Origin: Mycolicibacterium alvei
GTDB taxonomy: Bacteria > Actinomycetota > Actinomycetes > Mycobacteriales > Mycobacteriaceae
Reading direction: 5' to 3'
DNA: 64,000 bases
NCBI RefSeq assembly: GCF_010727325.1
Contig: NZ_AP022565.1
Location: 1,860,001 to 1,924,000, forward strand
Numbering within the stretch: position 1 is the stretch's first letter; every line of letters begins with the position of its first letter. Positions 9,686-18,249 of this stretch are shown here, in pieces. The position numbers and the translations under genes were made by a program. Under the pieces are notes generated by a model, which worked only from the letters and a program-made list of their open reading frames with translations, did not search any database and had not been told where the DNA came from.

Positions 9686-10872
9686 TGACAACAGCCGAAG
9701 CACCCGTGAAGCACGAGTATGACCGCGTCCCGTATCTGGTTGCCTACCAGAACAACTCGTCGGTGCGCGACGTGTACGGCGGCGTCGCCGAGCTCGTGGT
9801 ACTCGAGAGCTACCTGCTACGCCCAAAGAAGCCGTCCGACACCGTATTGGTGTTCATGCACCCGATCGGCGGCGGCGCGTACCTACCGATGATCAATGCG
9901 CTGGCCCGCGCCGGACACCATGTCATCTACTGCAACAGTCGGTTTCGCGGCACCGACTCGGCCCTGCTGATGGAGAAGGTGGTCGAGGATCTCGGCGAGT
10001 GCATCAAGGACGCCAAGAACCGGCTGGGCTACGACAAGGTGGTGCTGGCCGGGTGGAGCGGCGGCGGCTCGCTGTCGGTGTTCTACCAGCAGCAGGCACA
10101 GCACCCGACGGTGACGGCGAGCCCGTCCGGCGACGGGCCGGACCTGACCAAGCTGGGCCTGACCCCGGCCGACGGAATCATGCTGCTGGCCGCGCACATC
10201 AGCCGGCACGGCACCATGACCGAATGGATGGACGCGTCGATCCTCGACGAGAACGATCCGTCAAAGCGGGATCCCGAACTCGACCTCTACAACCCGGACA
10301 ACCCCAACCAGCCGCCGTACACGGCGGAATTCCTGGAGCGCTACCACGCGGCCCAGATCGCCCGGAACCGGCGGATCACCAAGTGGGTCAAAGAAAAGCT
10401 GGCCGAGCTCAAGGCCGCCGGGCGGCCGGATGACGAGTTCGCGTTCGTCGTGCACGGCACCATGGCTGACCCGCGATGGCTGGACCCCACCGTCGATCCC
10501 AACGATCGCAAACCCGGTACCTGTTATCTGGGTGATCCCCAGGTGGTCAACATGAGCCCGGTCGGCCTCGCGCGATTCTGCACGCTGCGCAGCTGGCTGT
10601 CGCAGTGGAGCTATGACGATGCCAACGGTGACGCCGTCAAGGCCGGGCCGGATATCGCGGTCCCCGCCCTGGTGATCGGGAACCTGGCAGACGACGCCTG
10701 CACGCCCAGCCACACCCGCCGGCTCTATGAAGCGATCGGCCATTCCGACAAGGAGATGCACGAGATCCCCGGCGCCAACCATTACTACTCGGGCCCAGAT
10801 CAGCGCGGCACCCTGCGCCAGGCCGTCGCAGTCTGCACGGATTGGCTGCACCGGCACGGATTTTCAGCATGA
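9685..10872 (+). CDS. alpha/beta hydrolase
   Basis: 395-residue alpha/beta hydrolase. Oxyanion-loop segment MHPIGGG, nucleophile elbow GWSGGG (Ser), acid region IGNLADDACTPSHT and catalytic His in IPGANHYYSG are all visible. A large insert between the elbow and the acid (the WMDASILDENDPSKRDPELD region) forms a lid. Start overlaps the dioxygenase stop, so it is translationally coupled. In this place it could cleave a C-C bond of a ring-fission product or a CoA thioester; which cannot be read from sequence. Confidence 0.8.
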   Translation: MTTAEAPVKHEYDRVPYLVAYQNNSSVRDVYGGVAELVVLESYLLRPKKPSDTVLVFMHPIGGGAYLPMINALARAGHHVIYCNSRFRGTDSALLMEKVVEDLGECIKDAKNRLGYDKVVLAGWSGGGSLSVFYQQQAQHPTVTASPSGDGPDLTKLGLTPADGIMLLAAHISRHGTMTEWMDASILDENDPSKRDPELDLYNPDNPNQPPYTAEFLERYHAAQIARNRRITKWVKEKLAELKAAGRPDDEFAFVVHGTMADPRWLDPTVDPNDRKPGTCYLGDPQVVNMSPVGLARFCTLRSWLSQWSYDDANGDAVKAGPDIAVPALVIGNLADDACTPSHTRRLYEAIGHSDKEMHEIPGANHYYSGPDQRGTLRQAVAVCTDWLHRHGFSA

Positions 10873-12071
10873 CCACCGGAGCCTTGGACGGGGTTCGGGT
10901 GATCGAGCTCGGCACCCTGATCTCGGGTCCGTTCGCCGGCCGGCTGCTGGGCGACATGGGCGCCGAGGTGATCAAGATCGAACTTCCGGCCACCCCGGAT
11001 CCGTTACGCACCTGGGGGCAGGCCGAGCTCGACGGGCACCACTTCTTCTGGACCGTGCACGCCCGCAACAAGAAGGCCGTCACCCTGGACCTTCGGACCG
11101 CCAAGGGCCGCGAGTTGTTTCTCGAGCTGGTCGAACGGTCCGACATCATCGTGGAGAACTTCCGGCCCGGCACCCTGGAGAAGTGGAATCTGGGCTACGA
11201 CGTTCTGCGCGAACACAATAAGGGCATCATCCTGGTGCGGGTGTCCGGGTACGGGCAGACCGGTCCGGATGCAGGCAAGGCCGGCTACGCCTCGGTGGCC
11301 GAAGCGTCGAGCGGACTGCGGCATATGAACGGGTTCCCGGGCGGTCCCCCACCGCGGCTGGCCCTGTCCCTGGGCGACAGCCTGGCCGGCATGTTCGCCA
11401 CCCAGGGCGCCCTGGCCGCACTGTACCGGCGGACCGTCACCGGCGAAGGTCAGATCGTCGACACCGCACTGACCGAAAGTTGCCTGGCCATACAGGAATC
11501 CACCATCCCCGACTACGACGTCGGCGGGGTGGTGCGCGGGCCGTCGGGCACCCGGCTGGAAGGCATCGCGCCGTCGAACATCTATCAGAGCGCCAACGGC
11601 AGCTGGGTGGTGATCGCGGCCAACCAGGACACCGTGTTCCGCCGGTTGTGCGCGGCGATGGACAGTCCGGAGCTGGCGACCGACGATCGGTTCTCCAATC
11701 ACGTTGCCCGCGGCCGTAATCAGGACGAGCTGGACAAGATCATCGGCGACTGGGCCGGTAAGCGGCAGCCGGAGGACATCATCGACACCCTGTCGCAGGC
11801 CGGGGTGATCAGCGGGCCGATCAACACCGTGGCCGAGGTCATGCAGGATCCGCAACTGCAGGCCCGCGGCATGCTCGCCGACCACTTCGACGAACGGGTG
11901 CAGCGCAACGTCAAGGGCCCCGGCGTCGTCCCGGTGCTCTCCGAGTCACCCGGCACGATCCGCAACGCCGGGTCGGCCCGGCCGGGCCAGCACAACGACG
12001 AGGTGTACGGCGGCCTGCTCGGACGCAGTGCACACGACCTGGAAACCCTGCGCGCCGAGGGGGTGCTGTGA
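10869..12071 (+). CDS. class III CoA-transferase (CaiB/BaiF)
   Basis: 400-residue family III CoA-transferase. N-terminal GALDGVRVIELGTLISGPFAGRLLGDMGAEVIK and the ENFRPGTLEKW motif are typical. In the segment GEGQIVDTALTE the residue lined up by eye with the catalytic Asp of formyl-CoA transferase is Glu. ATG 10869 overlaps the hydrolase stop (ATGA). Likely activates the ring-cleavage product, a carboxylic acid, to its CoA ester before the lyase encoded next. The 27-bp-longer reading from TTG is rejected because it lies in the hydrolase. Confidence 0.88.
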   Translation: MTTGALDGVRVIELGTLISGPFAGRLLGDMGAEVIKIELPATPDPLRTWGQAELDGHHFFWTVHARNKKAVTLDLRTAKGRELFLELVERSDIIVENFRPGTLEKWNLGYDVLREHNKGIILVRVSGYGQTGPDAGKAGYASVAEASSGLRHMNGFPGGPPPRLALSLGDSLAGMFATQGALAALYRRTVTGEGQIVDTALTESCLAIQESTIPDYDVGGVVRGPSGTRLEGIAPSNIYQSANGSWVVIAANQDTVFRRLCAAMDSPELATDDRFSNHVARGRNQDELDKIIGDWAGKRQPEDIIDTLSQAGVISGPINTVAEVMQDPQLQARGMLADHFDERVQRNVKGPGVVPVLSESPGTIRNAGSARPGQHNDEVYGGLLGRSAHDLETLRAEGVL

Positions 12072-12072
12072 G

Positions 12073-12975
12073 ATGAACCTGCCCACAAAGGTCGACATCC
12101 GCGAGGTGTGCCTGCGGGACGGCCTGCAGATCGAGACGCCGATCCCATTGTCCGCCAAGGTGGCGATCCTCGAGGCCATCGTCGCCACCGGAGTGCGGGA
12201 AGTGGAGGCGACGGCGTTCGTCTCCCCCTCGAAAGTGCCTGCCCTGGCCGACGCGGCCGAACTCGCCGAAGAACTGCACAGATTCGGTGACGTGGAGTTC
12301 TCCGCGCTGGTCGCCAGCGCAGGCGGCGCCAAACGCGCCATCGCCGCGGGCCTACGTTCCATCGAATACGTGGTATCCGCATCGGATGCCCACTCCCACG
12401 CCAATGTCGGACGTACCTCGGCGGAGGCCACCGCACAGATCGCCGACATCGTGGCCATCGCGGCGGACAGCGGTACCTCGGTCGAGGTGATCATCGCCAC
12501 CGCCTGGGACTGCCCGTTCGACGGCCCGACCGATCCGCAGCGGGTGCTCGACATCGCCTCGGCTGCGGTTGGTTCCGGTGTCAACCGGATCGCCATCGCC
12601 GACACCATCGGCACCACCACCCCGCGCCGGGTGAGCTCCTTGATCGCGCAGGTCCGGCCGCTGATCGGTGACCTGCCGCTGGGCGCACACTTTCACAACA
12701 CCCGCGGCGCCGGTCTGGCCAGCGCTTACGCGGCCGTGCAATCCGGGGTCACCCGCCTGGACGCGTCGGTCGGCGGATTGGGCGGCTGCCCGTTCGCCCC
12801 GGGTGCGAGCGGCAACATCGCCACCGAGGACCTGGTCTACATGTTGCGCGACAGCGAGATCGCCGTCGACGTCGACCTGTCCGCAGCCATCGAGGCAGCA
12901 CGTGTCGCGCAGGAGTCCGTGGGCCACGAGCTTCCCAGCGCCCTGCTGCGCGCCGGCGACCGGATCTTGGGCTGA
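12073..12975 (+). CDS. hydroxymethylglutaryl-CoA lyase family aldolase
   Basis: 300-residue HMGL-like TIM-barrel lyase. It shows the substrate/metal motif IREVCLRDGLQ, metal-binding AHFHNTRG and the active-site loop GLGGCPFAPGASGN with its cysteine. These enzymes cleave 3-hydroxy-3-methyl (tertiary alcohol) acyl-CoAs to acetyl-CoA and a keto compound. Only one base separates it from the CoA-transferase stop. Its presence suggests the catabolised compound ends in a branched 3-hydroxy-3-methyl acyl-CoA. Could also simply serve leucine degradation, but no methylcrotonyl-CoA carboxylase genes are here. Confidence 0.88.
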   Translation: MNLPTKVDIREVCLRDGLQIETPIPLSAKVAILEAIVATGVREVEATAFVSPSKVPALADAAELAEELHRFGDVEFSALVASAGGAKRAIAAGLRSIEYVVSASDAHSHANVGRTSAEATAQIADIVAIAADSGTSVEVIIATAWDCPFDGPTDPQRVLDIASAAVGSGVNRIAIADTIGTTTPRRVSSLIAQVRPLIGDLPLGAHFHNTRGAGLASAYAAVQSGVTRLDASVGGLGGCPFAPGASGNIATEDLVYMLRDSEIAVDVDLSAAIEAARVAQESVGHELPSALLRAGDRILG

Positions 12976-12982
12976 GACGTCG

Positions 12983-13594
12983 ATGACCGCTGCCGAGCTG
13001 GGCACGAAAGGCCGCCAGACGCGCGCGGCGATCGAGCTTGCCGCGCGGAAACTGTTCGCCGAGCGGGGTTTCCACGGGACCACCCTGTCCGACATCACCT
13101 CTGCCGCGGGCAAGAGCCCGGCGGTGTTCTACCGGTATTTCACCGACAAAGAGGACCTGCTGGCGGCCTTGGCCGAATCGTTCCTGCACGACGTCGTCGA
13201 GCCGTCCGGTCTGAACCTGCACCTGCCGGACTCCCCGGAGGACACCGAGTTCTTCACCACCGTGGCCACCGGTTACTGGAACATCTTCAAACAGAACATC
13301 GGCATCATGATCGCGGTCGCCCAACTGGCCGCCACCCAGCAGCGGTTCGCCGATGTGCAGAACAAGTTCCGCCGGTTCGGCATCGACATCGTCATCGCGT
13401 CGGTGCACCACGCGCAGGAGCAGGGCCACGCCCAGGGACTACAACCAGAACACGTGGCGGCGGCCATCGCCCTGCTGTTCGAGAACTTCACCACGGTATT
13501 CGTCGGCCAATCGGGGCTCGGCATCGAGATCAACGACGCCGAAGCCATCACCACCCTGTCCACCATCTGGAAGAAGACCCTGTACGGCTTCTGA
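12983..13594 (+). CDS. TetR-family regulator
   Basis: 203 residues. The N-terminal helix-turn-helix is typical (ARKLFAERGFHGTTLSDITSAAGKSPAVFYRYFTDKEDLL), with a C-terminal ligand/dimer domain rich in aromatic residues. ATG 12983 follows the lyase stop by 7 bp, so it is co-transcribed with the upstream catabolic genes, and the dehydrogenase gene starts 20 bp downstream. Candidate binder of the shared motif at 6648-6674 and 8537-8563; this is inferred from position only. Confidence 0.88.
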   Translation: MTAAELGTKGRQTRAAIELAARKLFAERGFHGTTLSDITSAAGKSPAVFYRYFTDKEDLLAALAESFLHDVVEPSGLNLHLPDSPEDTEFFTTVATGYWNIFKQNIGIMIAVAQLAATQQRFADVQNKFRRFGIDIVIASVHHAQEQGHAQGLQPEHVAAAIALLFENFTTVFVGQSGLGIEINDAEAITTLSTIWKKTLYGF

Positions 13595-13614
13595 TCCGAG
13601 AAAGAGAGATCGCA

Positions 13615-14859
13615 GTGGATTTCGCTTTGCCCGAACATCTTTCAACCGTGCTTTCCGAGATGGACGAGTTCATCGAGGCTGAGATCAAGCCGCTTGAGCG
13701 CGAACACATGCAGTACTTCGACCAGCGCCGCGAGTACGCCCGCACCGACTGGGACAACGGCGGGATACCCGCCCGGGCCTGGGAGGATCTGCTGGGCGAG
13801 ATGCGTCGGCGTGCCGATGCTGCCGGCTGGCTCCGGTATGGGTTACCGGCCCGATTCGGCGGGCGTGACGGCAGCAACCTGGACATGGCGGTGATCCGGG
13901 AACACCTGGCACACAAAGGCCTCGGACTGCACAACGACCTGCAGGACGAGTCCTCGATCGTGGGCAACTTTCCGCAGGTGATCATGATGGACCGGTTCGG
14001 CACCGAGGCGCAGAAGGCCGAATGGGTGGAGGCGATGCTCACCGGCAAGCGCTCGATGGCGTTCGGCCTGACCGAACCCGACCACGGTTCGGATGCCACC
14101 TGGCTGGAGACCACGGCGATACCTGACGGGGATGGCTGGATCATCAACGGCCGCAAGCGGTGGAACACCGGAGTACACCGGGCCACACACGATCTGATCT
14201 TCGCCCGGACCTCCGGCGAGCCCGGACAAGCCCGTGGCATCTCGGCATTCCTGGTTCCCACCGACGCGCCGGGATTCACCGTCCCGTTCTACTGGTGGAC
14301 GTTCAACATGCCCACCGATCACGGTGAGGTGGAGCTGGACAACGTGCGGGTGCCCGCCGATGCGGTGCTCGGCGAGGTTGACCGCGGCCTGGAGGTCGGG
14401 CAGACCTTCCTGCATGAGAACCGGATTCGTCAGGCGGCCAGCAGTCTGGGCGCCGCCCAGTTCTGCATCGACCGCGCCGTGGACTACGCCAACCGGCGCA
14501 TGGTGTTCGGCAAGCCGCTAGCGGTGAACCAGGCCGTCCAGTGGCCCTTGGTGGAATTGCAGACCGAGGCGCAGATGGTCCGGCTGCTGGTCCGGTACGC
14601 CGCGACGCAGCTGGACCAGAACCACCACATGGAGGTCTCCGACAAGGTCTCGATGGCCAACTACCGCGCCAACCGCTTGGTGTGCGAGGCCGCCGACCGG
14701 GCCATGCAGGTGCACGGCGGCATCGGCTACAGCCGTCACGAACCGTTCGAGCACATCTACCGCCACCATCGGCGCTACCGGATCACCGAAGGTGCCGAGG
14801 AGATCCAGATGCGCCGGGTGGCGCAGCGACTGTTCGGGTTCGGCAAGGCCAAGCGGTGA
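13615..14859 (+). CDS. acyl-CoA dehydrogenase, LvaC/ACAD10-11-like
   Basis: 414-residue acyl-CoA dehydrogenase-fold protein. Landmarks are FGLTEPDHGSDATWLETTA at the flavin, IINGRKRWNTGVHRATHDLIF, and the C-terminal RITEGAEEIQMRRVAQRLFG. GTG start 13615 after AAAGAGAG. Its stop overlaps the start of a kinase-like gene, which itself overlaps a DUF6285-type gene. Levulinate catabolism uses such a set (LvaC with LvaA and LvaB), and human ACAD10/11 fuse kinase and dehydrogenase; there the dehydrogenase-like enzyme processes a 4-phosphoacyl-CoA. I infer that role; an ordinary FadE function is the alternative. Confidence 0.85.
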   Translation: MDFALPEHLSTVLSEMDEFIEAEIKPLEREHMQYFDQRREYARTDWDNGGIPARAWEDLLGEMRRRADAAGWLRYGLPARFGGRDGSNLDMAVIREHLAHKGLGLHNDLQDESSIVGNFPQVIMMDRFGTEAQKAEWVEAMLTGKRSMAFGLTEPDHGSDATWLETTAIPDGDGWIINGRKRWNTGVHRATHDLIFARTSGEPGQARGISAFLVPTDAPGFTVPFYWWTFNMPTDHGEVELDNVRVPADAVLGEVDRGLEVGQTFLHENRIRQAASSLGAAQFCIDRAVDYANRRMVFGKPLAVNQAVQWPLVELQTEAQMVRLLVRYAATQLDQNHHMEVSDKVSMANYRANRLVCEAADRAMQVHGGIGYSRHEPFEHIYRHHRRYRITEGAEEIQMRRVAQRLFGFGKAKR

Positions 14860-15836
14860 CCGACATCGGCTCGCTCTCCACCGGGCTGGTCGACGTCCTC
14901 ACCCCGGTGCTGGGCGCCGGCGTCGCTGTCGAGAATCTTCGCGAGCTGACCGGCGGAGCCAGCCGCACCACCTGGTCGTTCGACGCTGTCACGGACTCGG
15001 CTCGGCGCCCCCTGATCCTGCGTACCGGCGCTCCCGATGAGGTCCACGCCGGAATGGAACTGGAGGCCGGTGCCCAACGGGCGGCGGCGCTGGCCGGAGC
15101 ACCGGTCCCCCACGTGCTGGTCGCCGACAATTCCGTTGCCGCGCTGGGTGATCCGTTCCTGATCTGCGACTTCATCGGTGGTGAGACCATCGTCCGGCGT
15201 ATTCAGCGCATGCTCGACGACGCCGGCCGGGCCCGGCTGCTCACCCAGTGCGCACAGGCACTGGCGGCCATCCACCGGGCCTCACCGCCCGCTGTGCCCG
15301 GCCTGGTCGAGCAGGACCAGGTAGCCCAATGGCGTGAGCAACTCGACGAGATGGGCGATACCACCGCCACTTTCGAGTGGGCGTTTCGCTGGCTGGATGC
15401 CAACCGGCCGCCCGCGTCACCGCTGCGGCTCGTGCACGGCGACTTCCGGATGGGCAATGTCATCGTCGACGACTCGGGCCTGGCCGCGGTACTGGACTGG
15501 GAGTTGGTGCACCTCGGCGAGGTGTACGAGGATCTGGCCTGGTTCTGCATCCGGGCCTGGCGGTTCGGTGCGCCCGCCGCCCTCGGGGCGGGCGGACTGG
15601 GCAGCATCGAGAGCTTTCTGGACGACTACGAGGACGCCGGCGGGCAGGCGCTGGACCGGTCGGCGATCCGCTGGTGGCTCGTCCTCGCCACCCTGCGCTG
15701 GGGCGTCATCTGCCGCTACCAGGCCGAGCGGCATCTGAGCGGGCAGACCCGATCGGTGGAGTTGGCAACCATCGGCCGTCGGGTGTGCGAAACCGAATGG
15801 GACCTGCTGTGTCTGCTGGACGGGAGCAGCTGGTGA
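14856..15836 (+). CDS. APH-fold kinase, probable LvaA-like hydroxyacyl-CoA kinase
   Basis: 326-residue phosphotransferase of the aminoglycoside-phosphotransferase/choline-kinase fold. The catalytic loop HGDFRMGN (His194, Asp196, Asn201) and metal motif DWE (Asp214) are intact; the N-terminal lobe holds a GGASRTTW glycine loop. GTG start inside the preceding stop (GTGA). Linked on both sides to a dehydrogenase and a DUF6285-type gene, the arrangement of 4-hydroxyacyl-CoA kinases rather than of antibiotic-resistance genes. Substrate chain length not visible. Confidence 0.82.
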   Translation: MTDIGSLSTGLVDVLTPVLGAGVAVENLRELTGGASRTTWSFDAVTDSARRPLILRTGAPDEVHAGMELEAGAQRAAALAGAPVPHVLVADNSVAALGDPFLICDFIGGETIVRRIQRMLDDAGRARLLTQCAQALAAIHRASPPAVPGLVEQDQVAQWREQLDEMGDTTATFEWAFRWLDANRPPASPLRLVHGDFRMGNVIVDDSGLAAVLDWELVHLGEVYEDLAWFCIRAWRFGAPAALGAGGLGSIESFLDDYEDAGGQALDRSAIRWWLVLATLRWGVICRYQAERHLSGQTRSVELATIGRRVCETEWDLLCLLDGSSW

Positions 15837-16183
15837 GCAACCTGTACGGACGACCGACCGCGGCTGAACTCGTGGCCGCGGTGGCGGAGTTCCTCGACAC
15901 CGAGGTACGTGAACACACCGCCGGACCCGTGAGCTTTCACGCCCGCGTGGCGGCCAACGCCCTGCGCATGGTCGAACGCGAACTGCTGGCGTCCGACACC
16001 CCTGCTACGGCCACCGCCTCGTCGGCGGCCTTGACCGGCATCGGGTTCGCCGACGAGGCCGCGCTGGCGGCGGCGATCCGGGCCGGTGAACTCGACGACC
16101 GAGCCGAGGACGTCACCACCTGCCTGCGCGTCCTGGTGCGTCAGCGACTGGCCGCCGCACACCCGGGCTACGACAAACCGTGA
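15833..16183 (+). CDS. DUF6285-type small protein (LvaB-like)
   Basis: 116 residues, mostly helical. It opens with LYGRPTAAELVAAVAEFLDTEV and contains FHARVAANALRMVEREL, the usual look of the small proteins encoded next to these kinases. GTG start inside the kinase stop, so coupled to it. LvaB of levulinate catabolism is a similar-sized partner of the kinase LvaA; I infer the same partner role. It has no recognisable catalytic motif. Confidence 0.75.
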   Translation: MSNLYGRPTAAELVAAVAEFLDTEVREHTAGPVSFHARVAANALRMVERELLASDTPATATASSAALTGIGFADEAALAAAIRAGELDDRAEDVTTCLRVLVRQRLAAAHPGYDKP

Positions 16184-16193
16184 ACCCCTGTCG

Positions 16194-16256
16194 CGCCGAG
16201 ATCTACACCACGGTCGTGGCAGCCGAGGCCGCACCGCCCTGGTGTAGATCTCGGCG
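16194..16256. repeat. intergenic inverted repeat, 17-bp perfect arms
   Basis: Arms CGCCGAGATCTACACCA (16194-16210) and its exact complement (16240-16256) enclose a 29-base loop. There is no T-tract. It ends 54 bases before the next gene and may terminate the catabolic operon. The form resembles the two other intergenic hairpins at 36952-36997 and 38161-38219, although the sequences differ. Confidence 0.75.
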
Positions 16257-16309
16257 TGCAGGTGTGGAGTCCGTCGTTCGAATCTGAATCCAAGCCAAGG
16301 AGGCCGATG

Positions 16310-16699
16310 ATGTCCCCCACCCACACCCAGGTCATCGAGGATGTCGCACACCGACTGTTCGATGCGATCGAACGCGCCGACAAGGACGGGGTGGCTCGGC
16401 TGTGGGCCGATGACGTCGCGGTATGGCACAGCGGCGACTCCCGTGACAACGACCGCGCCCGTGCCCTGAAGGTGATCGACTGGTTCATCGAGGCCACCGG
16501 TGCGCGCCGCTACGAAGTGCTGGACCGGCAGTTCTTCGACGGCGGATTTGTCCAGCAGCATGTCCTGCACGCCACCGCCCGTGACGGGGCATTGATCGCG
16601 TTGCGGGTGTGCATCGTGATCAAGGTGGGTACGGACGGTCTGATCCACCGGATCGACGAATACTTCGATCCGAAGGACATCGCACCCCTGTTCATCTGA
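16310..16699 (+). CDS. SnoaL/NTF2-like fold protein
   Basis: 129-residue cone-fold (NTF2-like) protein, as in SnoaL polyketide cyclases and ketosteroid-isomerase relatives. It shows RLFDAIERADKDGVARLWADDVAVWHSG, a mid-protein FDGGFVQQHVLHATARDG strand pair and the ending GLIHRIDEYFDPKDIAPL. AAGGAGG at 16297-16303 favours ATG 16310; ATG 16307 is possible. No catalytic claim can be made: members include isomerases, hydrolases and binding proteins. YceI gene follows 27 bp downstream. Confidence 0.78.
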   Translation: MSPTHTQVIEDVAHRLFDAIERADKDGVARLWADDVAVWHSGDSRDNDRARALKVIDWFIEATGARRYEVLDRQFFDGGFVQQHVLHATARDGALIALRVCIVIKVGTDGLIHRIDEYFDPKDIAPLFI

Positions 16700-16726
16700 C
16701 CTCGAGCCGACGCATTTGGAGGTGTC

Positions 16727-17245
16727 ATGGCCACACTCAGCGACATCCTGACCACACACGCGGGAAACTGGACCCTGGTCCCGGGCCGGTCCCGGGTGTC
16801 GTTCCAGAACAAGACGCTGTGGGGCCTCTCCACCGTCACCGGCCGGTTCACCGAGTTCACCGGTGAGGGCACCGCCGCCGATGAGGTGAGCGGCCGGGTG
16901 GTGATCGCGGCGGCATCGGTGCATACCGGGATCGGTAAGCGGGACAACCACCTGCGATCCGCCGATTTCTTCGATATCGAGACACATCCCGATATCACCG
17001 TGCAGGTGACGGGCCTGGGGGCGGCCGACGACGGCAGCGCGCGGTTGACGACGGTCCTGACGATCCGGGGCGTGTCCAAGACCGTCGACCTGCCGGTGAC
17101 CCTCCAGGTTCTCGACGACGGCGCCCTGCAGCTGTCGGGCCGGTGCGAGGTCCAGCGAGGCGACTTCGGCGTGTCGGGAGACCTGCTCGGAATGGTCGGT
17201 CCGACAACCGTCCTGACCGGTGAACTGGTGTTCACCCGGGGCTGA
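16727..17245 (+). CDS. YceI-family lipid-binding protein
   Basis: 172 residues, YceI fold (beta-barrel that binds isoprenoid or other lipid chains). Typical features are WTLVPGRSRVSFQNKTLWG, the FTGEGTAADEVSGRVVI strand and RDNHLRSADFFDIETHPDITV, followed by LTIRGVSKTVDLPVT. No signal peptide is seen, so it is probably cytoplasmic. Strong ribosome site GGAGG at 16718-16722. The ligand is unknown. Confidence 0.88.
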   Translation: MATLSDILTTHAGNWTLVPGRSRVSFQNKTLWGLSTVTGRFTEFTGEGTAADEVSGRVVIAAASVHTGIGKRDNHLRSADFFDIETHPDITVQVTGLGAADDGSARLTTVLTIRGVSKTVDLPVTLQVLDDGALQLSGRCEVQRGDFGVSGDLLGMVGPTTVLTGELVFTRG

Positions 17246-17309
17246 TGCGCTGCAACAGAATTCGCTGAGTTGTCCGGCCAACGGGGTCATGCGCAGTAAC
17301 ATCGCCAGC

Positions 17310-17708
17310 ATGGCCGGCCCCGCGCCGCTGCGCATCCTGGTGTACAGCGACAACCCGCGCACCCGCGAGCAGGTACGTCTGGCACTGGGCAAACGCCTGC
17401 GCCCGGAGATTCCCGAACTGCGGTACGTCGAGGTCGCGACCGCACCGATGGTGATCTCGAAGATGGACGCCGGGGGCATCGACCTGGCCATCCTCGACGG
17501 CGAAGCCACCCCGGCCGGGGGCCTGGGAGTGGCCAAACAGCTCAAGGACGAGGTGGCGGATTGCCCACCTGTCCTGGTGCTCACCGGGCGACCCGACGAT
17601 GCCTGGCTGGCTAGCTGGTCACAGGCGGAGGCCGCCGTGCCACACCCGATCGACCCGATCCGTCTGGGCGATGCCGTGGTGTCGTTGCTGCGCTCGCCGG
17701 TACGATAA
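17310..17708 (+). CDS. response-regulator receiver protein (Rv3143-like)
   Basis: 132-residue stand-alone receiver domain with no output domain. It has LRILVYSDNPRTREQV at the start, the probable phosphoacceptor in LAILDGEATPAGG, and the late LVLTGRPDDAW and PHPIDPIRLGDAV segments. Start ATG 17310 gives MAGPAPLRIL, matching the family; the upstream frame overlaps the YceI gene. It stands immediately before nuoA, as Rv3143 does, so a link with complex I expression or respiration has some contextual support. No kinase is nearby. Confidence 0.85.
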   Translation: MAGPAPLRILVYSDNPRTREQVRLALGKRLRPEIPELRYVEVATAPMVISKMDAGGIDLAILDGEATPAGGLGVAKQLKDEVADCPPVLVLTGRPDDAWLASWSQAEAAVPHPIDPIRLGDAVVSLLRSPVR

Positions 17709-17804
17709 TTTTTCCGCGAATTACCCTGTTGCCGTTGACTTTCGCGGCACAGCTGTGGCCGCAGCGACACTCTGCCCCGATATGAAACGATACTAACCAA
17801 AATG

Positions 17805-17834
17805 TGTGGCGTAGGCCGCAAACCTCGCTAGGCT
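17805..17834 (+). promoter_or_regulatory. possible nuo operon promoter
   Basis: A TAGGCT hexamer at 17829-17834 has the mycobacterial TANNNT form and a weak -35 (TGTGGC, 17805-17810) 18 bases upstream. This would give a leader of about 40 bases before nuoA. The 172-base gap also contains a TTGACT at 17735-17740 without a good -10, and GATACTAACC at 17789-17798. Weak evidence. Confidence 0.35.
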
Positions 17835-17880
17835 GTGGGTTAGCTCACATCGACAGCCCACCGAGGGAGCGATACGCGGC

Positions 17881-18249
17881 ATGAATCTCTACACGCCCAT
17901 CCTGGTTCTGGGAGCGATCGCGGCTGCATTCGCGGTGGGTTCCGTGGGCATCGCGCTCCTCATCGGGCCGCGCCGCTACAACCGGTCCAAACTTGAGGCC
18001 TACGAATGCGGTATCGAACCGATGCAGCCCGGGGCCGCCGGCGTGACGGGCCAGCGCATGCCGATCCGGTACTACCTGACCGCGATGTTGTTCATCGTGT
18101 TCGACATCGAAATCGTCTTCCTCTACCCCTGGGCCGTGGCGTTCGACAACCTCGGCCTGTTCGCACTGGTGGAGATGTTGCTGTTCATGCTCACGGTGTT
18201 CGTGGCGTACGCCTATGTCTGGCGGCGAGGGGGTCTGAATTGGGACTAG
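17881..18249 (+). CDS. nuoA: NADH-quinone oxidoreductase subunit A
   Basis: 122-residue, three-helix membrane subunit of complex I lying at the quinone-site end of the membrane arm. It has [11 protein letters not shown], the conserved loop bearing the quinone-site cysteine, and [16 protein letters not shown] with its acidic membrane pair. First gene of the 14-gene nuo operon; its last 10 bases overlap nuoB. Confidence 0.97.
   Translation: MNLYTPILVLGAIAAAFAVGSVGIALLIGPRRYNRSKLEAYECGIEPMQPGAAGVTGQRMPIRYYLTAMLFIVFDIEIVFLYPWAVAFDNLGLFALVEMLLFMLTVFVAYAYVWRRGGLNWD

Noticed and set aside
14856..15836. Aminoglycoside resistance gene
   Set aside because: The fold fits, but coupling to a dehydrogenase and a DUF6285-type gene points to acyl-CoA metabolism.
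17709..17880. PPE gene before nuoA, as recalled for M. tuberculosis (PPE52)
   Set aside because: Only 172 non-coding bases are present; no PPE motif is found in the window.
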